Shown: positions 16,229-24,825 of the stretch, piece by piece | How positions within the stretch are numbered: the first letter of the stretch is position 1 | How the letters are laid out: the number at the start of each line of letters is the position of its first letter | Assembly: GCA_003635265.1 (NCBI GenBank) | Contig: PYIZ01000033.1 | Coordinates: 1 to 64,000 of the forward strand | Direction of reading: 5' to 3' | DNA from: Candidatus Poribacteria bacterium | GTDB taxonomy: Bacteria > Poribacteria > WGA-4E > PCPOR2b | DNA length: 64,000 nucleotides | Made by a program: the position numbers and the translations under genes | Notes under the pieces: generated by a model | The model's database searches: none | Told to the model about the DNA's origin: nothing | Seen by the model: the letters and a program-made list of their open reading frames with translations, nothing else

Positions 16229-18565
16229 TTATGGGCTATCTTCAAGCAGCTGTTGTACCACTAAGTTGTCGGGTGCTTGCTCCTGAATCCACCGAGCTAC
16301 CTCCTTCATGTTTTTGGGCCATTTCTTTTTTTGGAACGCCTTTGCGAGGCGAATACCGGTGTCAATAAGGGTTGTTTGAACTTCCGTGTCGCCGGGGGCA
16401 AGATCTAATGCGTCACGATATTTGGCTTTCGCTTTGAGATGTTCATTGCGACCGATTAAGCAGTGCACGAGGCTATTTCGCACAAGCGCAAGGTTATCCT
16501 TCACCGTTTGGGGATCATCGGCACGGTCAAGTTGTCGGTCAAACTGTGACTCAATACTCAAGAGATTCTGGTAAGCAACCCCGTCCTGTGGGGCTTCGGC
16601 AAGGGCCCTATCAAAAATCCCCAACGCTTTCAGGGGTTGCTTCTTCATCAAATAAAGATACCCGATCGTATTATAGATTCCTGCACCCCGATCGGATTCT
16701 GGGATGCTTTCAAACACCTTGAGCGCGTCCGTATATTTCTTTCGGTTTAGAAAATAGTTCCCACGTTGGATTTGAAGATTGACCAACCCCGTTTTGGCTT
16801 GAGCGTTATCTGGCTCTAGTTCCAAAATCCCTTCAAACACCCTCCCTGCGCTGTCGAAATCCTTTGCATGTTCGTAGACATACGCGAGACTCAGGCGAAG
16901 GTTGATGCGCGTCGGAGCTAATGCGAGTCCCGCTTCAAGTTGTACAATCGCTTGGGCGTAATGCCTTTGATTATCGAGTACTTGCCCGTATTTATGGTAG
17001 ACCGCGATCAGGTTGTTCCGCGCTTGCGGGTTCTCCGGATCGGCAGTGAAAGCCACCTTAAATTCACGAATTGCCTGCGGGTAGTCTCGCCTTTGGAAAT
17101 ATAAATCCCCTAGCAAGCTGTGGACATCAATGGCACCCGAATCAAACGCAAGAAGTTCACGATAGGCTTCGATAGCCAGATCTAAATTTCCCTGTTCGCG
17201 GAGTGTGTTCGCCCGTTTCCAGTACAAATCTGTGAGATTGGTTTTCACACTGGCAAGGTCGGGCATCAATTGACGGGCCCGCTGATAGGCATCAATCGCT
17301 TCTTCCCAACGTTGGGATTGAGCCAACTGTACACCGAGATTGTTATAGGATCGAGCGAGGTTCTGCTTGGCATCTGTGGCCCCGGGATTAAATTGCAGTG
17401 CCTTTTGGTACTCCGCAATTGCGTTTTGGTGGTCCCCGTTTCTTGCGTACACCTCCCCTGTCAAATTATACAGTGTCGAATCTGTCGGGTCGAGTTGGAG
17501 TGCCTCTAAAAAAAACGCAATTGCTTCTGAATAAGTTTCATCTCCTAGTGCAGCGATACCCTGCTCACGATAGAGTTGACGTAGATTATCTTTGGCTGGC
17601 TGATAGCGAGGGTTAATCTGAAGCGCGCTCTTGAAAGCTGCGATAGCTTCGTCAATTTGCTGATTTTGATAGTACATCACGCCGGCGGTGTTGTAACCCT
17701 CTGGCGACGCCTCCCGATTGAGCATCTTTTGAAGATGGACGAGTGCCTCCTCTCTACGTCCGCTTTTCTGGTAGGCCTGGAGAAGTTTTTCGTTGGCTTG
17801 CGGAAAGGTCGGGTCAAGTGCCAAACAGGCTTTGAAATTTTCAATCGCTGCCTCCACTTGGCCTTTATCGAAATTAACGGTGCCGAGGAGATAGTGGCTC
17901 CGGACGTGTTTTGGATTGGCTTCAATTTGCGCTTTAAGAACTGCAATTGCAGCTTCATGTTGAGGCGTGTGGAGTGGAGTCGCGTAGACTCTGTGCAACG
18001 TCGCTTTATCTCGATCCGTCGGACGTTGTGCCGTTGCTGCGAAGAAAAGCACATCCGCTGAATCTGGGCTGTGTCCCCACAGTCCAATTGCGTGCCCAAG
18101 TTCATGGAGACAAACGGTTCGCATCTTTTCCTGAGAAAGCAAAGCCACTGAACCGCTTTCACGTAACGATAAAACTACGTCTACCTCAAAATCGGTTTCT
18201 GAGAGCCGGGCGAGTTCCGTCCTGCCGAGTGCGGTATCAATGATTCGCGTCAATCCACTCCGCTGCCACCGCACACGAATGTCTGCGTTGTCGATCGCCG
18301 CTACTTCTTGAAACTGTATGCGCCCATCAGCGGTGGCTTCCCATTCGCGCATGGCATAGCGGAAACTTTCCAAATACGTTTCAACCCCCTTAACCCCAAT
18401 AGGCATCGGTGCGATATGGACGCGGATTGACATTTGGGTAAAACGGGTAATCTTCCCGTTGGAGAAGACTGTGATATGGTCAAAGTAGGCGTCTACCGGG
18501 AAAGCGGAGGCGGCGAGGAAAAATATCAGGATTGAGCGAATGAAAACGGGGACGTGACGTTTCAT
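16229..18565 (-). CDS. Secreted matrixin-like zinc protease domain fused to TPR array
   Basis: A 778-residue exported protein. A signal peptide (residues 1-26) leads into a metzincin-like domain whose zinc site reads H154-E155-L-G-H158-AIGLWG-H165, then a TPR array from about 200 to 760. In the classic metzincin signature HExxHxxGxxH the third ligand comes one residue earlier; here the glycine occupies that place and the His follows. The segment after it (DVLF) could stand for the Met-turn but has no Met. The repeats probably bind partner proteins or the cell wall. It is immediately upstream of the lytic transglycosylase, so both may serve envelope remodelling. Activity as a protease is likely but not certain. 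Confidence 0.78.
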   Translation of the reverse strand: MKRHVPVFIRSILIFFLAASAFPVDAYFDHITVFSNGKITRFTQMSIRVHIAPMPIGVKGVETYLESFRYAMREWEATADGRIQFQEVAAIDNADIRVRWQRSGLTRIIDTALGRTELARLSETDFEVDVVLSLRESGSVALLSQEKMRTVCLHELGHAIGLWGHSPDSADVLFFAATAQRPTDRDKATLHRVYATPLHTPQHEAAIAVLKAQIEANPKHVRSHYLLGTVNFDKGQVEAAIENFKACLALDPTFPQANEKLLQAYQKSGRREEALVHLQKMLNREASPEGYNTAGVMYYQNQQIDEAIAAFKSALQINPRYQPAKDNLRQLYREQGIAALGDETYSEAIAFFLEALQLDPTDSTLYNLTGEVYARNGDHQNAIAEYQKALQFNPGATDAKQNLARSYNNLGVQLAQSQRWEEAIDAYQRARQLMPDLASVKTNLTDLYWKRANTLREQGNLDLAIEAYRELLAFDSGAIDVHSLLGDLYFQRRDYPQAIREFKVAFTADPENPQARNNLIAVYHKYGQVLDNQRHYAQAIVQLEAGLALAPTRINLRLSLAYVYEHAKDFDSAGRVFEGILELEPDNAQAKTGLVNLQIQRGNYFLNRKKYTDALKVFESIPESDRGAGIYNTIGYLYLMKKQPLKALGIFDRALAEAPQDGVAYQNLLSIESQFDRQLDRADDPQTVKDNLALVRNSLVHCLIGRNEHLKAKAKYRDALDLAPGDTEVQTTLIDTGIRLAKAFQKKKWPKNMKEVARWIQEQAPDNLVVQQLLEDSP

Positions 18566-18640
18566 AGCGGGTGTCTTCCATGCGTGATAGATGAGCGAAA
18601 AATACCGTACTGCTTTGAATCAGGCAGATAGCAAAGCCTC

Positions 18641-19309
18641 TTAGTTCTTTGGATCCGGCACCTTGTACCTTGGGTCCGTAAAGTATCTGGACCCATTAAT
18701 TTGATGAATACGCCACTTGGGTGACTTGCTTGATTTGTTTGTCAGGTAAAAAGACGCCGGCTGTATAACGCACGCGAACGAGCCGGGGTCTTGAAAGAAC
18801 ATAGGGGCTGTTGCACTTGCTTCTTCCCAGGGAGCCTTTATATTCTTGGGACGAATGTAAAAGTCTGTCAGCTCCCAATTTTCCCAATTTTGAATTCCCA
18901 TGCAATCCGTTTGTATCCATTTAGCTTCAAGAAAACCTTTAATATTGTTCCAACCATGGGAGGTCCCGGTGAGAGTTCCCCATTCGATTCCTTGTGATGT
19001 ATCCAAGGTTTTCGTGAGGGCACTCATATCCTCTTCCCTATAGGCTTTAATCAAGTCCCTGTAAACCTTCTGAATTTCTACTATTTTTGCTTCAAAATCG
19101 ACCTCTCGGGTCGCTATTTCTTCGTCCGGTATGTGTTCTATGTATGACTTTCTATAGTAAGGAGCTGTCGGCAACAGGAAAAATTCGGTGAATCGGAGTC
19201 GTTCGGTAACTGTTTCATCCCCAACATCTCCACAACCTGTGAGGTGTGCAAACACAACTATTAGAAGTAAGGTGGTCGTAGCGAGGCTTAAAATTTTTCT
19301 TTGTTCCAT
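18641..19309 (-). CDS. Lipoprotein with probable NTF2/SnoaL-like domain
   Basis: A 222-residue lipoprotein. The signal peptide ends in a lipobox L-T-G-C at residues 23-26, so the cysteine would be lipidated. The mature part has a helical stretch (IVEIQKVYRDLIKAYREED) followed by strands with GIEWGT, a layout typical of NTF2-like/SnoaL-like domains that bind small ligands. I see no catalytic motif that defines a reaction. taggagga precedes the ATG. It lies just upstream of the metalloprotease-TPR gene on the same strand (75-base gap), suggesting a common envelope function. The fold call is tentative; the lipoprotein call is firm. Confidence 0.7.
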   Translation of the reverse strand: MEQRKILSLATTTLLLIVVFAHLTGCGDVGDETVTERLRFTEFFLLPTAPYYRKSYIEHIPDEEIATREVDFEAKIVEIQKVYRDLIKAYREEDMSALTKTLDTSQGIEWGTLTGTSHGWNNIKGFLEAKWIQTDCMGIQNWENWELTDFYIRPKNIKAPWEEASATAPMFFQDPGSFACVIQPASFYLTNKSSKSPKWRIHQINGSRYFTDPRYKVPDPKN

Positions 19310-19402
19310 ATATTTTCCTCCTAATAGAACTTATGCACTTCAGTAGGGAATAACGATCGTTTTTCCCTACGAACTCTTGATGGCGCGTCTATTATTGTAG
19401 TT

Positions 19403-19451
19403 GCCCGATTCATCGGGCGTTGGGAACAGTATCTATTGGTGATAAATCACC
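19403..19451. repeat. Two hairpins with CGAT-TC-ATCG and TGAT-AA-ATCA tips
   Basis: The first hairpin is gcccgat (19403-19409), tc, atcgggc (19412-19418). The second is ggtgat (19438-19443), aa, atcacc (19446-19451). Both are perfect with two-base loops, and the tip triplets GAT and ATC are shared while the outer bases differ. They lie in the 197-base gap upstream of the lipoprotein and downstream of the β-barrel gene. No T-run follows in either direction. Confidence 0.7.
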
Positions 19452-19506
19452 GAACTACAAAGGGTTGAGCATTCAACTGCGTAACTCCTACTCCTAATAA
19501 AACACG

Positions 19507-20280
19507 CTAGTAGGCAAGGGTGTTAAGAGTCACTAAATAAGTGACAATTTCATGGGCGAATTTTATCTCAGTTATGTCATCAAAGTGTATCCTGTTCGCG
19601 TGCCCGAAACTCACTGTAAAATCAACGGTCAGGTGGGATAAAAATTCGTAACCGATTCCACCTGACGCAGCCAAACCTGTTTGTCTTGCTTTTTCCAATT
19701 TGAAGGAGGGATGCCAGGTCGTGAGGACCGCGAGTCCGAGAGTACCGACGAAGTAAAAATTGACGTTTCGGAGCGGAAAGTACATCAGGCCGGCACCGGC
19801 ACTTCCGTTGGCAACCATAGTATCCCGATAGAGATTCGATAACGGAAGCCATGAAATACGGCTAGTATAGTAGAGAAGGAACTGATCTGACAGGCCGTGT
19901 CCGATTTTGAGCTCTGTCCCAAAGGCAGATTTTGTTTGACGCGGATCTGGCCAGCTGCCTTCATACGCATCTCCCCAATAGGCTGCCAGTGGTGCTGTAA
20001 AGCTAGTGTAGCCAACGCCGGCCCCAATACCACAAATGAAGCCTTTGCGTCTGCCACGGAGGCTTTTGGTACTAAGGGACGACTCTTGCTCTTCGTCAAT
20101 AACAATGATACCTGTGTCTCCCGTAGGCGATTCCGTGGGTGGTATCTGGTTCTGATCTTGCCCTTCGTTAGTGTTCATCTCAGCTGCTGCGTTGAGAACG
20201 CGTCCATGTTGCGCGACAGGAAAGGTGAAAAAAGCGACAATTAGTCCGAAATAATATAATTGCAATACGATTGTCTTCAC
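19507..20280 (-). CDS. Outer-membrane β-barrel-like protein
   Basis: A 257-residue exported protein of unknown specific role. A signal-type hydrophobic segment (LYYFGLIVAFFTFPVA) precedes a low-complexity acidic linker (about 35-75), then a C-terminal domain of alternating strands with many Gly and aromatic residues (GIGAGVGYTSF, GSAGAGLMYFP, GTLGLAVLTTW). This is typical of small OmpA/OmpW-type barrels. I use the GTG at 20280 because gaggtg stands six bases before it; a GTG at 20289 is itself part of that ribosome site. The last residues end in an aromatic (LAY), as outer-membrane barrels often do. The ligand or function cannot be told. Confidence 0.66.
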   Translation of the reverse strand: MKTIVLQLYYFGLIVAFFTFPVAQHGRVLNAAAEMNTNEGQDQNQIPPTESPTGDTGIIVIDEEQESSLSTKSLRGRRKGFICGIGAGVGYTSFTAPLAAYWGDAYEGSWPDPRQTKSAFGTELKIGHGLSDQFLLYYTSRISWLPLSNLYRDTMVANGSAGAGLMYFPLRNVNFYFVGTLGLAVLTTWHPSFKLEKARQTGLAASGGIGYEFLSHLTVDFTVSFGHANRIHFDDITEIKFAHEIVTYLVTLNTLAY

Positions 20281-20369
20281 TCTGTTCACCTCATAATGAT
20301 TTCGAGCCGAGGCTTTGAACGTTCAAGATATAGGGTTAAACATTTAAGAATCTGATGAGGTATGTTGAT

Positions 20370-20491
20370 TAGGACTTACGCAAATTGAACAGAAAATTGA
20401 CATATTTTTCTGAAAAGTCGTTATTTGGTTTCATTTAACCCCCTAAATCCCCCTTATCAGGGGGACTTTAAGAGGAAATGCGTAAGTCCTA
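20370..20491. mobile_element. 122-bp MITE with perfect 13-bp TIRs and 5-bp target duplication
   Basis: The element begins taggacttacgca (20370-20382) and ends with its exact complement (20479-20491). The bases ttgat flank it on both sides (20365-20369 and 20492-20496), which looks like a target-site duplication. Inside is a C/G hairpin (tccccc, ttatca, ggggga) near 20449-20466. There is no coding frame. The right end stops four bases before the stop codon of the symporter gene at 20500. It would need a transposase supplied in trans. Confidence 0.8.
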
Positions 20492-20499
20492 TTGATATG

Positions 20500-22221
20500 T
20501 TATCGAATCGGTAATCCGCGATAAATCAAGCTTCCTGTAATTAACGCAATCAGCAGAAAAACAACCCCGGCGCCGTAAAATCCCAATAGCAATTTGCCGA
20601 ACCCAAACAACGTGCAATAAACAAATACCGAACCCAACACCCAGTTGAGCAGTGCTGGCATACTGCTCTCTTCGATTGGTTGGACATTTGCAAGGCTAGG
20701 GATACGTCCCCACCAACCACCATTCGGTCGGACGCGTTGATAGAATGCAATTAACCTCTCTTCTGAAACAGGGGAAGTCACCAGAGTTGTGACGAACCAA
20801 ATGAGTGTTGAAGTCGGAACAATGATTAGCATCTGATACGCAAAGTTACCCTTTGTCTGGGGCAGAGTGAACACAATTGTTGACACAACTGCGGAGGTAA
20901 CCATCGCAGCAATTTCTGACCACGCATTGATCCGCCACCAATACCACCGCAAAATCTGCACGAGTCCGATCCCAGCATTGAGAGCGATCAGGAATTTCCA
21001 CGCTCCCGCGATTGAATCCATGAATAGGCTGGTCACGCCTGCAACGAGCATAATCAGCACCACCGAGATTCGCGAAGCAACCACGTAGTGACGGTCGTCA
21101 GCCTCCGGTTTGAAAAAGCGTTTGTAGAAATCGTTGACGAGATAAGAGGCACCCCAGTTTAGGTGGGTATCAATCGTTGACATGAACGCCGCAAGAAACG
21201 CTGTGAGCATAAGTCCCAACAATCCTGTCGGCAGGTATTCGAGCATCAGTTTCGGATAACCCGCTTCCGGATCGCTGAGGTTTGGGTAGACAACCATTGA
21301 TACGAGGGCAACGAGAATCCAGGGCCAAGGACGCAACGTATAGTGTGCGATATTGAACCATAGCGTGGCGAGCAATGTATTCCGTTCGTCCTTCGCTGCA
21401 AACATCCGTTGAGCGATATAACCGCCGCCATCTACTCCGTTTGCCGCCCACCACTGAACACCGAGATAAACCCCAAAGGTCAGTATCGCCATCTGACCAG
21501 CACCAAAATCCGGGAAGAAGTGCAGAATCGAGTGGTCTGCTCCATGTATCTCCGAGAGCTTGGTTTTCAAGGTGCCTATACCGCCGATCTTGGCAACAGC
21601 GATAACCGCTAAAGCTATTGATCCTATCATCGCCATACCGAATTGGACCAAGTCCGTTATGACAACACCCCAAAACCCGGACAGCGCGCAATAGATGCCC
21701 GCAATCAACATGCAGGCGAGGACAACTAGCACCTTCGATGTTCCGGTGTCGGGTAGATTAAAGGTCAACACAATAATCTTCTGCATTGCCAAGATTACCC
21801 AACCCATTGTGATACAATTGATTGGTAATCCGATGTATAGGGCGCGAAAGCCACGCAACAAGCTAGCTGATCTGCCGGCATAACGCAATTCCGTCAGCTC
21901 AACATCGGTAATAACTTCTGCCCGTCGCCAAAGTCGGGAGAACAGGAATGTCGCTAACATCCCGCTCAAGACCATGTTCCACCAGAGCCAATTCCCCGCA
22001 ATGCCGTCGTTGACGACAAGCCCCGTGACCGCCAACGGTGTATCCGCCGCAAACGTCGTTGCGACCATCGAGGTGCCTGCGAGCCACCACGGTAAATTTC
22101 TACCAGAAACGAAAAATTCGTTAATATCCCTCCCTGCACGTTTAGAATAGTAGATACCGAGTCCAAGCGCGAAAAGTATATAACTAATGATGATTACGCC
22201 GTCAATAGGTGAAAGTTTCAT
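20500..22221 (-). CDS. Sodium/solute symporter (SSS family)
   Basis: A 573-residue inner-membrane transporter of the solute:sodium symporter family, with about 13-14 hydrophobic segments. The N-terminal region carries the family pattern (YYSKRAGRDINEFFVSGR followed by LPWWLAGTSMVATTFAADTPL). The first transmembrane segments hold the residues that bind Na+ in relatives such as the galactose transporter. It probably brings in a sugar, sugar acid or similar solute for the catabolic enzymes around it. aaggagac precedes the ATG. It is divergent from the Gfo/Idh/MocA gene at 22610, and a MITE abuts its 3' end. Substrate unknown. Confidence 0.9.
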   Translation of the reverse strand: MKLSPIDGVIIISYILFALGLGIYYSKRAGRDINEFFVSGRNLPWWLAGTSMVATTFAADTPLAVTGLVVNDGIAGNWLWWNMVLSGMLATFLFSRLWRRAEVITDVELTELRYAGRSASLLRGFRALYIGLPINCITMGWVILAMQKIIVLTFNLPDTGTSKVLVVLACMLIAGIYCALSGFWGVVITDLVQFGMAMIGSIALAVIAVAKIGGIGTLKTKLSEIHGADHSILHFFPDFGAGQMAILTFGVYLGVQWWAANGVDGGGYIAQRMFAAKDERNTLLATLWFNIAHYTLRPWPWILVALVSMVVYPNLSDPEAGYPKLMLEYLPTGLLGLMLTAFLAAFMSTIDTHLNWGASYLVNDFYKRFFKPEADDRHYVVASRISVVLIMLVAGVTSLFMDSIAGAWKFLIALNAGIGLVQILRWYWWRINAWSEIAAMVTSAVVSTIVFTLPQTKGNFAYQMLIIVPTSTLIWFVTTLVTSPVSEERLIAFYQRVRPNGGWWGRIPSLANVQPIEESSMPALLNWVLGSVFVYCTLFGFGKLLLGFYGAGVVFLLIALITGSLIYRGLPIR

Positions 22222-22609
22222 TTAAGGCCAGTCTCCTTATAATGTTTGTGTGTTAAGGGTAGTCCGGTATGGTTGATTCGGTTCATCAACATCGCATCAG
22301 GCGAGAAATTTTGAAGCCAGTATACTTTAAGAAAGATCTGAGTTTACGGGAAAGTTCGGCTATCTTAGCATGGAGTAAAGCCCAAATCAAGTGAAATGAG
22401 AGGCAAATTTCCCCTACAGACAAAAATATTAAAAGGCGGGAAATTTGCCTCTCGGAGATCTTGGTTTCGCTTGCCACCTATCCTCAAATCTGCTAAAATA
22501 AACCTACAATCCATCGGATTTTGCAATAATCGATAAACTCCATTTTGCGAACAGAAAAGGCAATCCGCATAAAGTCCTATCACGCGGATACAGTTCATGG
22601 GAGATTGGT
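22222..22609. other. Divergent intergenic region with a 16-bp perfect stem-loop
   Basis: This 388-base gap holds promoters for the symporter and the Gfo/Idh/MocA gene. Bases 22398-22413 (gagaggcaaatttccc) are exactly complementary to 22438-22453, with a 24-base A/T-rich loop. Imperfect pairing may extend outwards. There is no T-run, so it is more likely a repeat, operator or RNA structure than a terminator. Short minus-strand frames here look non-coding. Confidence 0.65.
22471..22499 (+). promoter_or_regulatory. Probable σ70 promoter for the Gfo/Idh/MocA gene at 22610
   Basis: ttgcca (22471-22476) and taaaat (22494-22499) are separated by 17 bases. The start codon is about 105 bases downstream. 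It lies just after the 16-bp stem-loop, which would therefore sit immediately upstream of the -35 box and could bind a regulator. Confidence 0.55.
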
Positions 22610-23605
22610 ATGAGAGATGAACCGTTAAGGTCTATTCACGTCGGTACGGGTGGCAGAGGCACTTGGCCCATTGATGTTGTGATGACTGATCCAAATTGGG
22701 AGTCTGTTGCCTTAGTGGATGTTAATGAGAATGCCCTCCAAAGTGCCCGTGAGAAAACGGGACTGGGAAAATCCGCTTGTTTCTCAAGCCTTGAAGAAGC
22801 AGCCAAAGTGGTCGATGCCGATGCTGCGTTAATTTGCACCCCAACCGCGACGCATGCCCCTTTCGCCCGGATGGGGTTTGAAGCCGGTTTACATGTCCTC
22901 GTCGAAAAGGGAATGACAACCGACCTTGCTTTAGCAAAGGAACTAGTCAAGGATGGACAGGCGAGTGGAGTCAGATTCTGTGTGGCGCAGAATTATCGCT
23001 ATCAGCCGCTGCAGCAGACAATAAAGGGGATCCTTGATGAGGGGACTTGCAGCACACCGGCGATCGTTGACCTGATTCATCATCGCTATCGTCCGGACCC
23101 ACGCACGCTGAACTATCTCAATGCGATGATCTGGGACATGAGTTGTCACCACTTTGATAACCTTAACTTCTGGTTTGGTCCTGTACAAACAGTGATTGCG
23201 CGGACGTTCAACACACCTTGGAGTCGATATCCTTACGACGCGGGAGTTTATGCGATCTTTGAGTACGAAAACGGGATGGTGTGCAACTACGGCATAACGC
23301 ACTGCGCCCAAAACAGTTCATATCACCTACGTATGCAGATGGATGGAGGCACACTCCGAGCGTATGACGTGGAAGGAATCGAATTTCAACCGACGGGTGG
23401 TGGTGAGTCTGAAACGATTGAACCGTTGTCCTTACCGCGCAGCGAACAGCTTGTGCTTGATGCGTTAAGGGAATATATCCGCGACGGGGTTGAACCGGGG
23501 ATCTCAGGTAGGAACAACCTTCAAACGCTCGCTCTCTGTCAAGCAACATGTGATGCCGCAAGCGCTGGCAAGATTGTCAAGGTAGCGGATCTACTTGAAA
23601 AATAG
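22610..23605 (+). CDS. Gfo/Idh/MocA family oxidoreductase
   Basis: A 331-residue NAD(P)-dependent oxidoreductase. The Rossmann loop is GTGGRG at 12-17. The catalytic lysine K100 lies in VEKG, where most relatives have EKP, and the Asp/His motif is D176 with H180/H181 in WDMSCHHFD. The C-terminal domain has the open β-sheet that binds the substrate. gggag precedes the ATG. It diverges from a sodium symporter, which would fit a transporter-plus-dehydrogenase unit for one solute. The substrate (sugar, sugar acid or inositol type) cannot be told. Confidence 0.85.
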   Translation: MRDEPLRSIHVGTGGRGTWPIDVVMTDPNWESVALVDVNENALQSAREKTGLGKSACFSSLEEAAKVVDADAALICTPTATHAPFARMGFEAGLHVLVEKGMTTDLALAKELVKDGQASGVRFCVAQNYRYQPLQQTIKGILDEGTCSTPAIVDLIHHRYRPDPRTLNYLNAMIWDMSCHHFDNLNFWFGPVQTVIARTFNTPWSRYPYDAGVYAIFEYENGMVCNYGITHCAQNSSYHLRMQMDGGTLRAYDVEGIEFQPTGGGESETIEPLSLPRSEQLVLDALREYIRDGVEPGISGRNNLQTLALCQATCDAASAGKIVKVADLLEK

Positions 23606-23745
23606 GGATAATAATTGAAAGCGAAAACCAACTAATAGCAATGACACGTAACTGTCGATGGCAGGGACATTCTCTTACCTTTCACGCTCTATTCATATCT
23701 CGTTACTACAAACTGAACTGCGTAACTCTTTTTTGAGAGACTACG

Positions 23746-24651
23746 ATGCCAAATAGAACCAAACATCCATACCGAGAATTTGTACTAATCACCAACCCAA
23801 TTTCGGGAAAAGGCAAGGCGGGTGCAGTCGCCGAACAAGCACTCCAGCATCTCACCGCTCAAGGCTACACGGGTCGGCTAGAGTTGACAACCCAGGCCGG
23901 GGACGCGAAACGGATCGCGCGGGAGGCTATTGAAAATGGTTCTCATTGGATTATTGCGTGTGGAGGCGATGGGACAATTCACGAGGTTGTCAACGCGATT
24001 GCGGAGCGACCGGACGTAATACTTGGTGTTCTGCCGTGCGGGAAGGGAAATGATTTCGCAGAAGCGTTGAAGATTCCTACAAAACCGATAGAGGCCATCG
24101 AAGTGCTGTTGGTGGGAACAACACGGCAGGTTGACCTCGGCAAAATTGGAGATTACTATTTTGATACGATTGTCACGTGTGGATATGATGCCGAAGTGAG
24201 TCGGCGTGTTACAGAGGAGGGCACGCCTTTTTCTGGGACAGCTGCTTATGTGTATACGGCAATCACGACGCTTTTTCGCTATCGATCACCTGTGGTTCGC
24301 CTTGAAGGAGACTTCGGCTCCTATGAAGGTGAAATCCTGCTGACTGCAACCGGGCTCACGGCTAGTTATGGCGGTGGGATGAAAATCGTGCCGGGAGCAA
24401 TTATAGATGATGGGTTGTTTGATGTATGTATTATTGAGCCCGTTCCCCATCGAACCGTCTTGCGCTTGCTTTTCACCCTTTTCTGGGGAGGACATGCCGG
24501 ACATCCCGCGGTCCAGATGCACCGTACGAAGTCGATGACCATCGAAACAGATCCACCGATACTCCTTTACGCGGACGGAGAACGAATCTGCTACACTCCT
24601 GCAACCGTTGAAATCGTTGAACGCGGTCTGACTGTTATCGCACCTCAATAA
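23746..24651 (+). CDS. Diacylglycerol/lipid kinase (DagK/YegS family)
   Basis: A 301-residue soluble lipid kinase that phosphorylates diacylglycerol or a related lipid with ATP. The nucleotide motif GGDGT is at 73-77, within ACGGDGTIHEVVNAI, and an N-terminal NPISGKGKA loop (17-26) contacts phosphate. The next motif reads PCGKGNDFAEAL where relatives mostly have GTGNDFA. The C-terminal β-sandwich ends with the DGE segment (ADGER) typical of the family. It stands alone, 140 bases after the Gfo/Idh/MocA gene, and probably serves membrane-lipid turnover rather than sugar catabolism. Confidence 0.9.
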   Translation: MPNRTKHPYREFVLITNPISGKGKAGAVAEQALQHLTAQGYTGRLELTTQAGDAKRIAREAIENGSHWIIACGGDGTIHEVVNAIAERPDVILGVLPCGKGNDFAEALKIPTKPIEAIEVLLVGTTRQVDLGKIGDYYFDTIVTCGYDAEVSRRVTEEGTPFSGTAAYVYTAITTLFRYRSPVVRLEGDFGSYEGEILLTATGLTASYGGGMKIVPGAIIDDGLFDVCIIEPVPHRTVLRLLFTLFWGGHAGHPAVQMHRTKSMTIETDPPILLYADGERICYTPATVEIVERGLTVIAPQ

Positions 24652-24712
24652 GTAGTAGGCATACGCCACCCCGATAGATCGGGATTCAAAGCAATATGCC
24701 GTAACCCTTGTG
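24652..24712. repeat. Dispersed palindromic repeat containing a nested hairpin
   Basis: Bases 24652-24667 (gtagtaggcatacgcc) and 24696-24712 (atgccgtaacccttgtg) match the two halves of a repeat at 29135-29169 almost exactly. In that other copy the halves are joined by only two bases. Here 28 bases (24668-24695) lie between them and contain the perfect hairpin cccgat, ag, atcggg (24670-24683). One repeat family therefore appears to be inserted in another. Confidence 0.7.
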
Positions 24713-24755
24713 TGGGAAGACCAGAAAACGGGAAGACGGGAAAACGAGATAGACC

Positions 24756-24788
24756 GTAGGTTGGGTTGAGCCATAGCGAAATCCAACA
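24756..24788. repeat. gtaggttgggttga palindromic repeat, copy 1
   Basis: The sequence runs gtaggttgggttgagccatagcga and ends in aatccaac, which pairs imperfectly with the opening gttgggtt. A second copy starts at 31742 with the same first 14 bases and the same catagcgaa core. Both lie between genes. Confidence 0.6.
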
Positions 24789-24825
24789 TCTTAATCAACC
24801 AATGGACTAATGAACCAACATAGAT

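Noticed and set aside
16171..16245. Longer start (TTG at 16245) for the lytic transglycosylase
   Set aside because: It overlaps the upstream gene and places 25 extra residues before an otherwise clean signal peptide.
22286..22598. Two short minus-strand frames in the symporter/dehydrogenase gap
   Set aside because: They translate the 16-bp stem-loop and the promoter, overlap each other in different frames and have no ribosome site.
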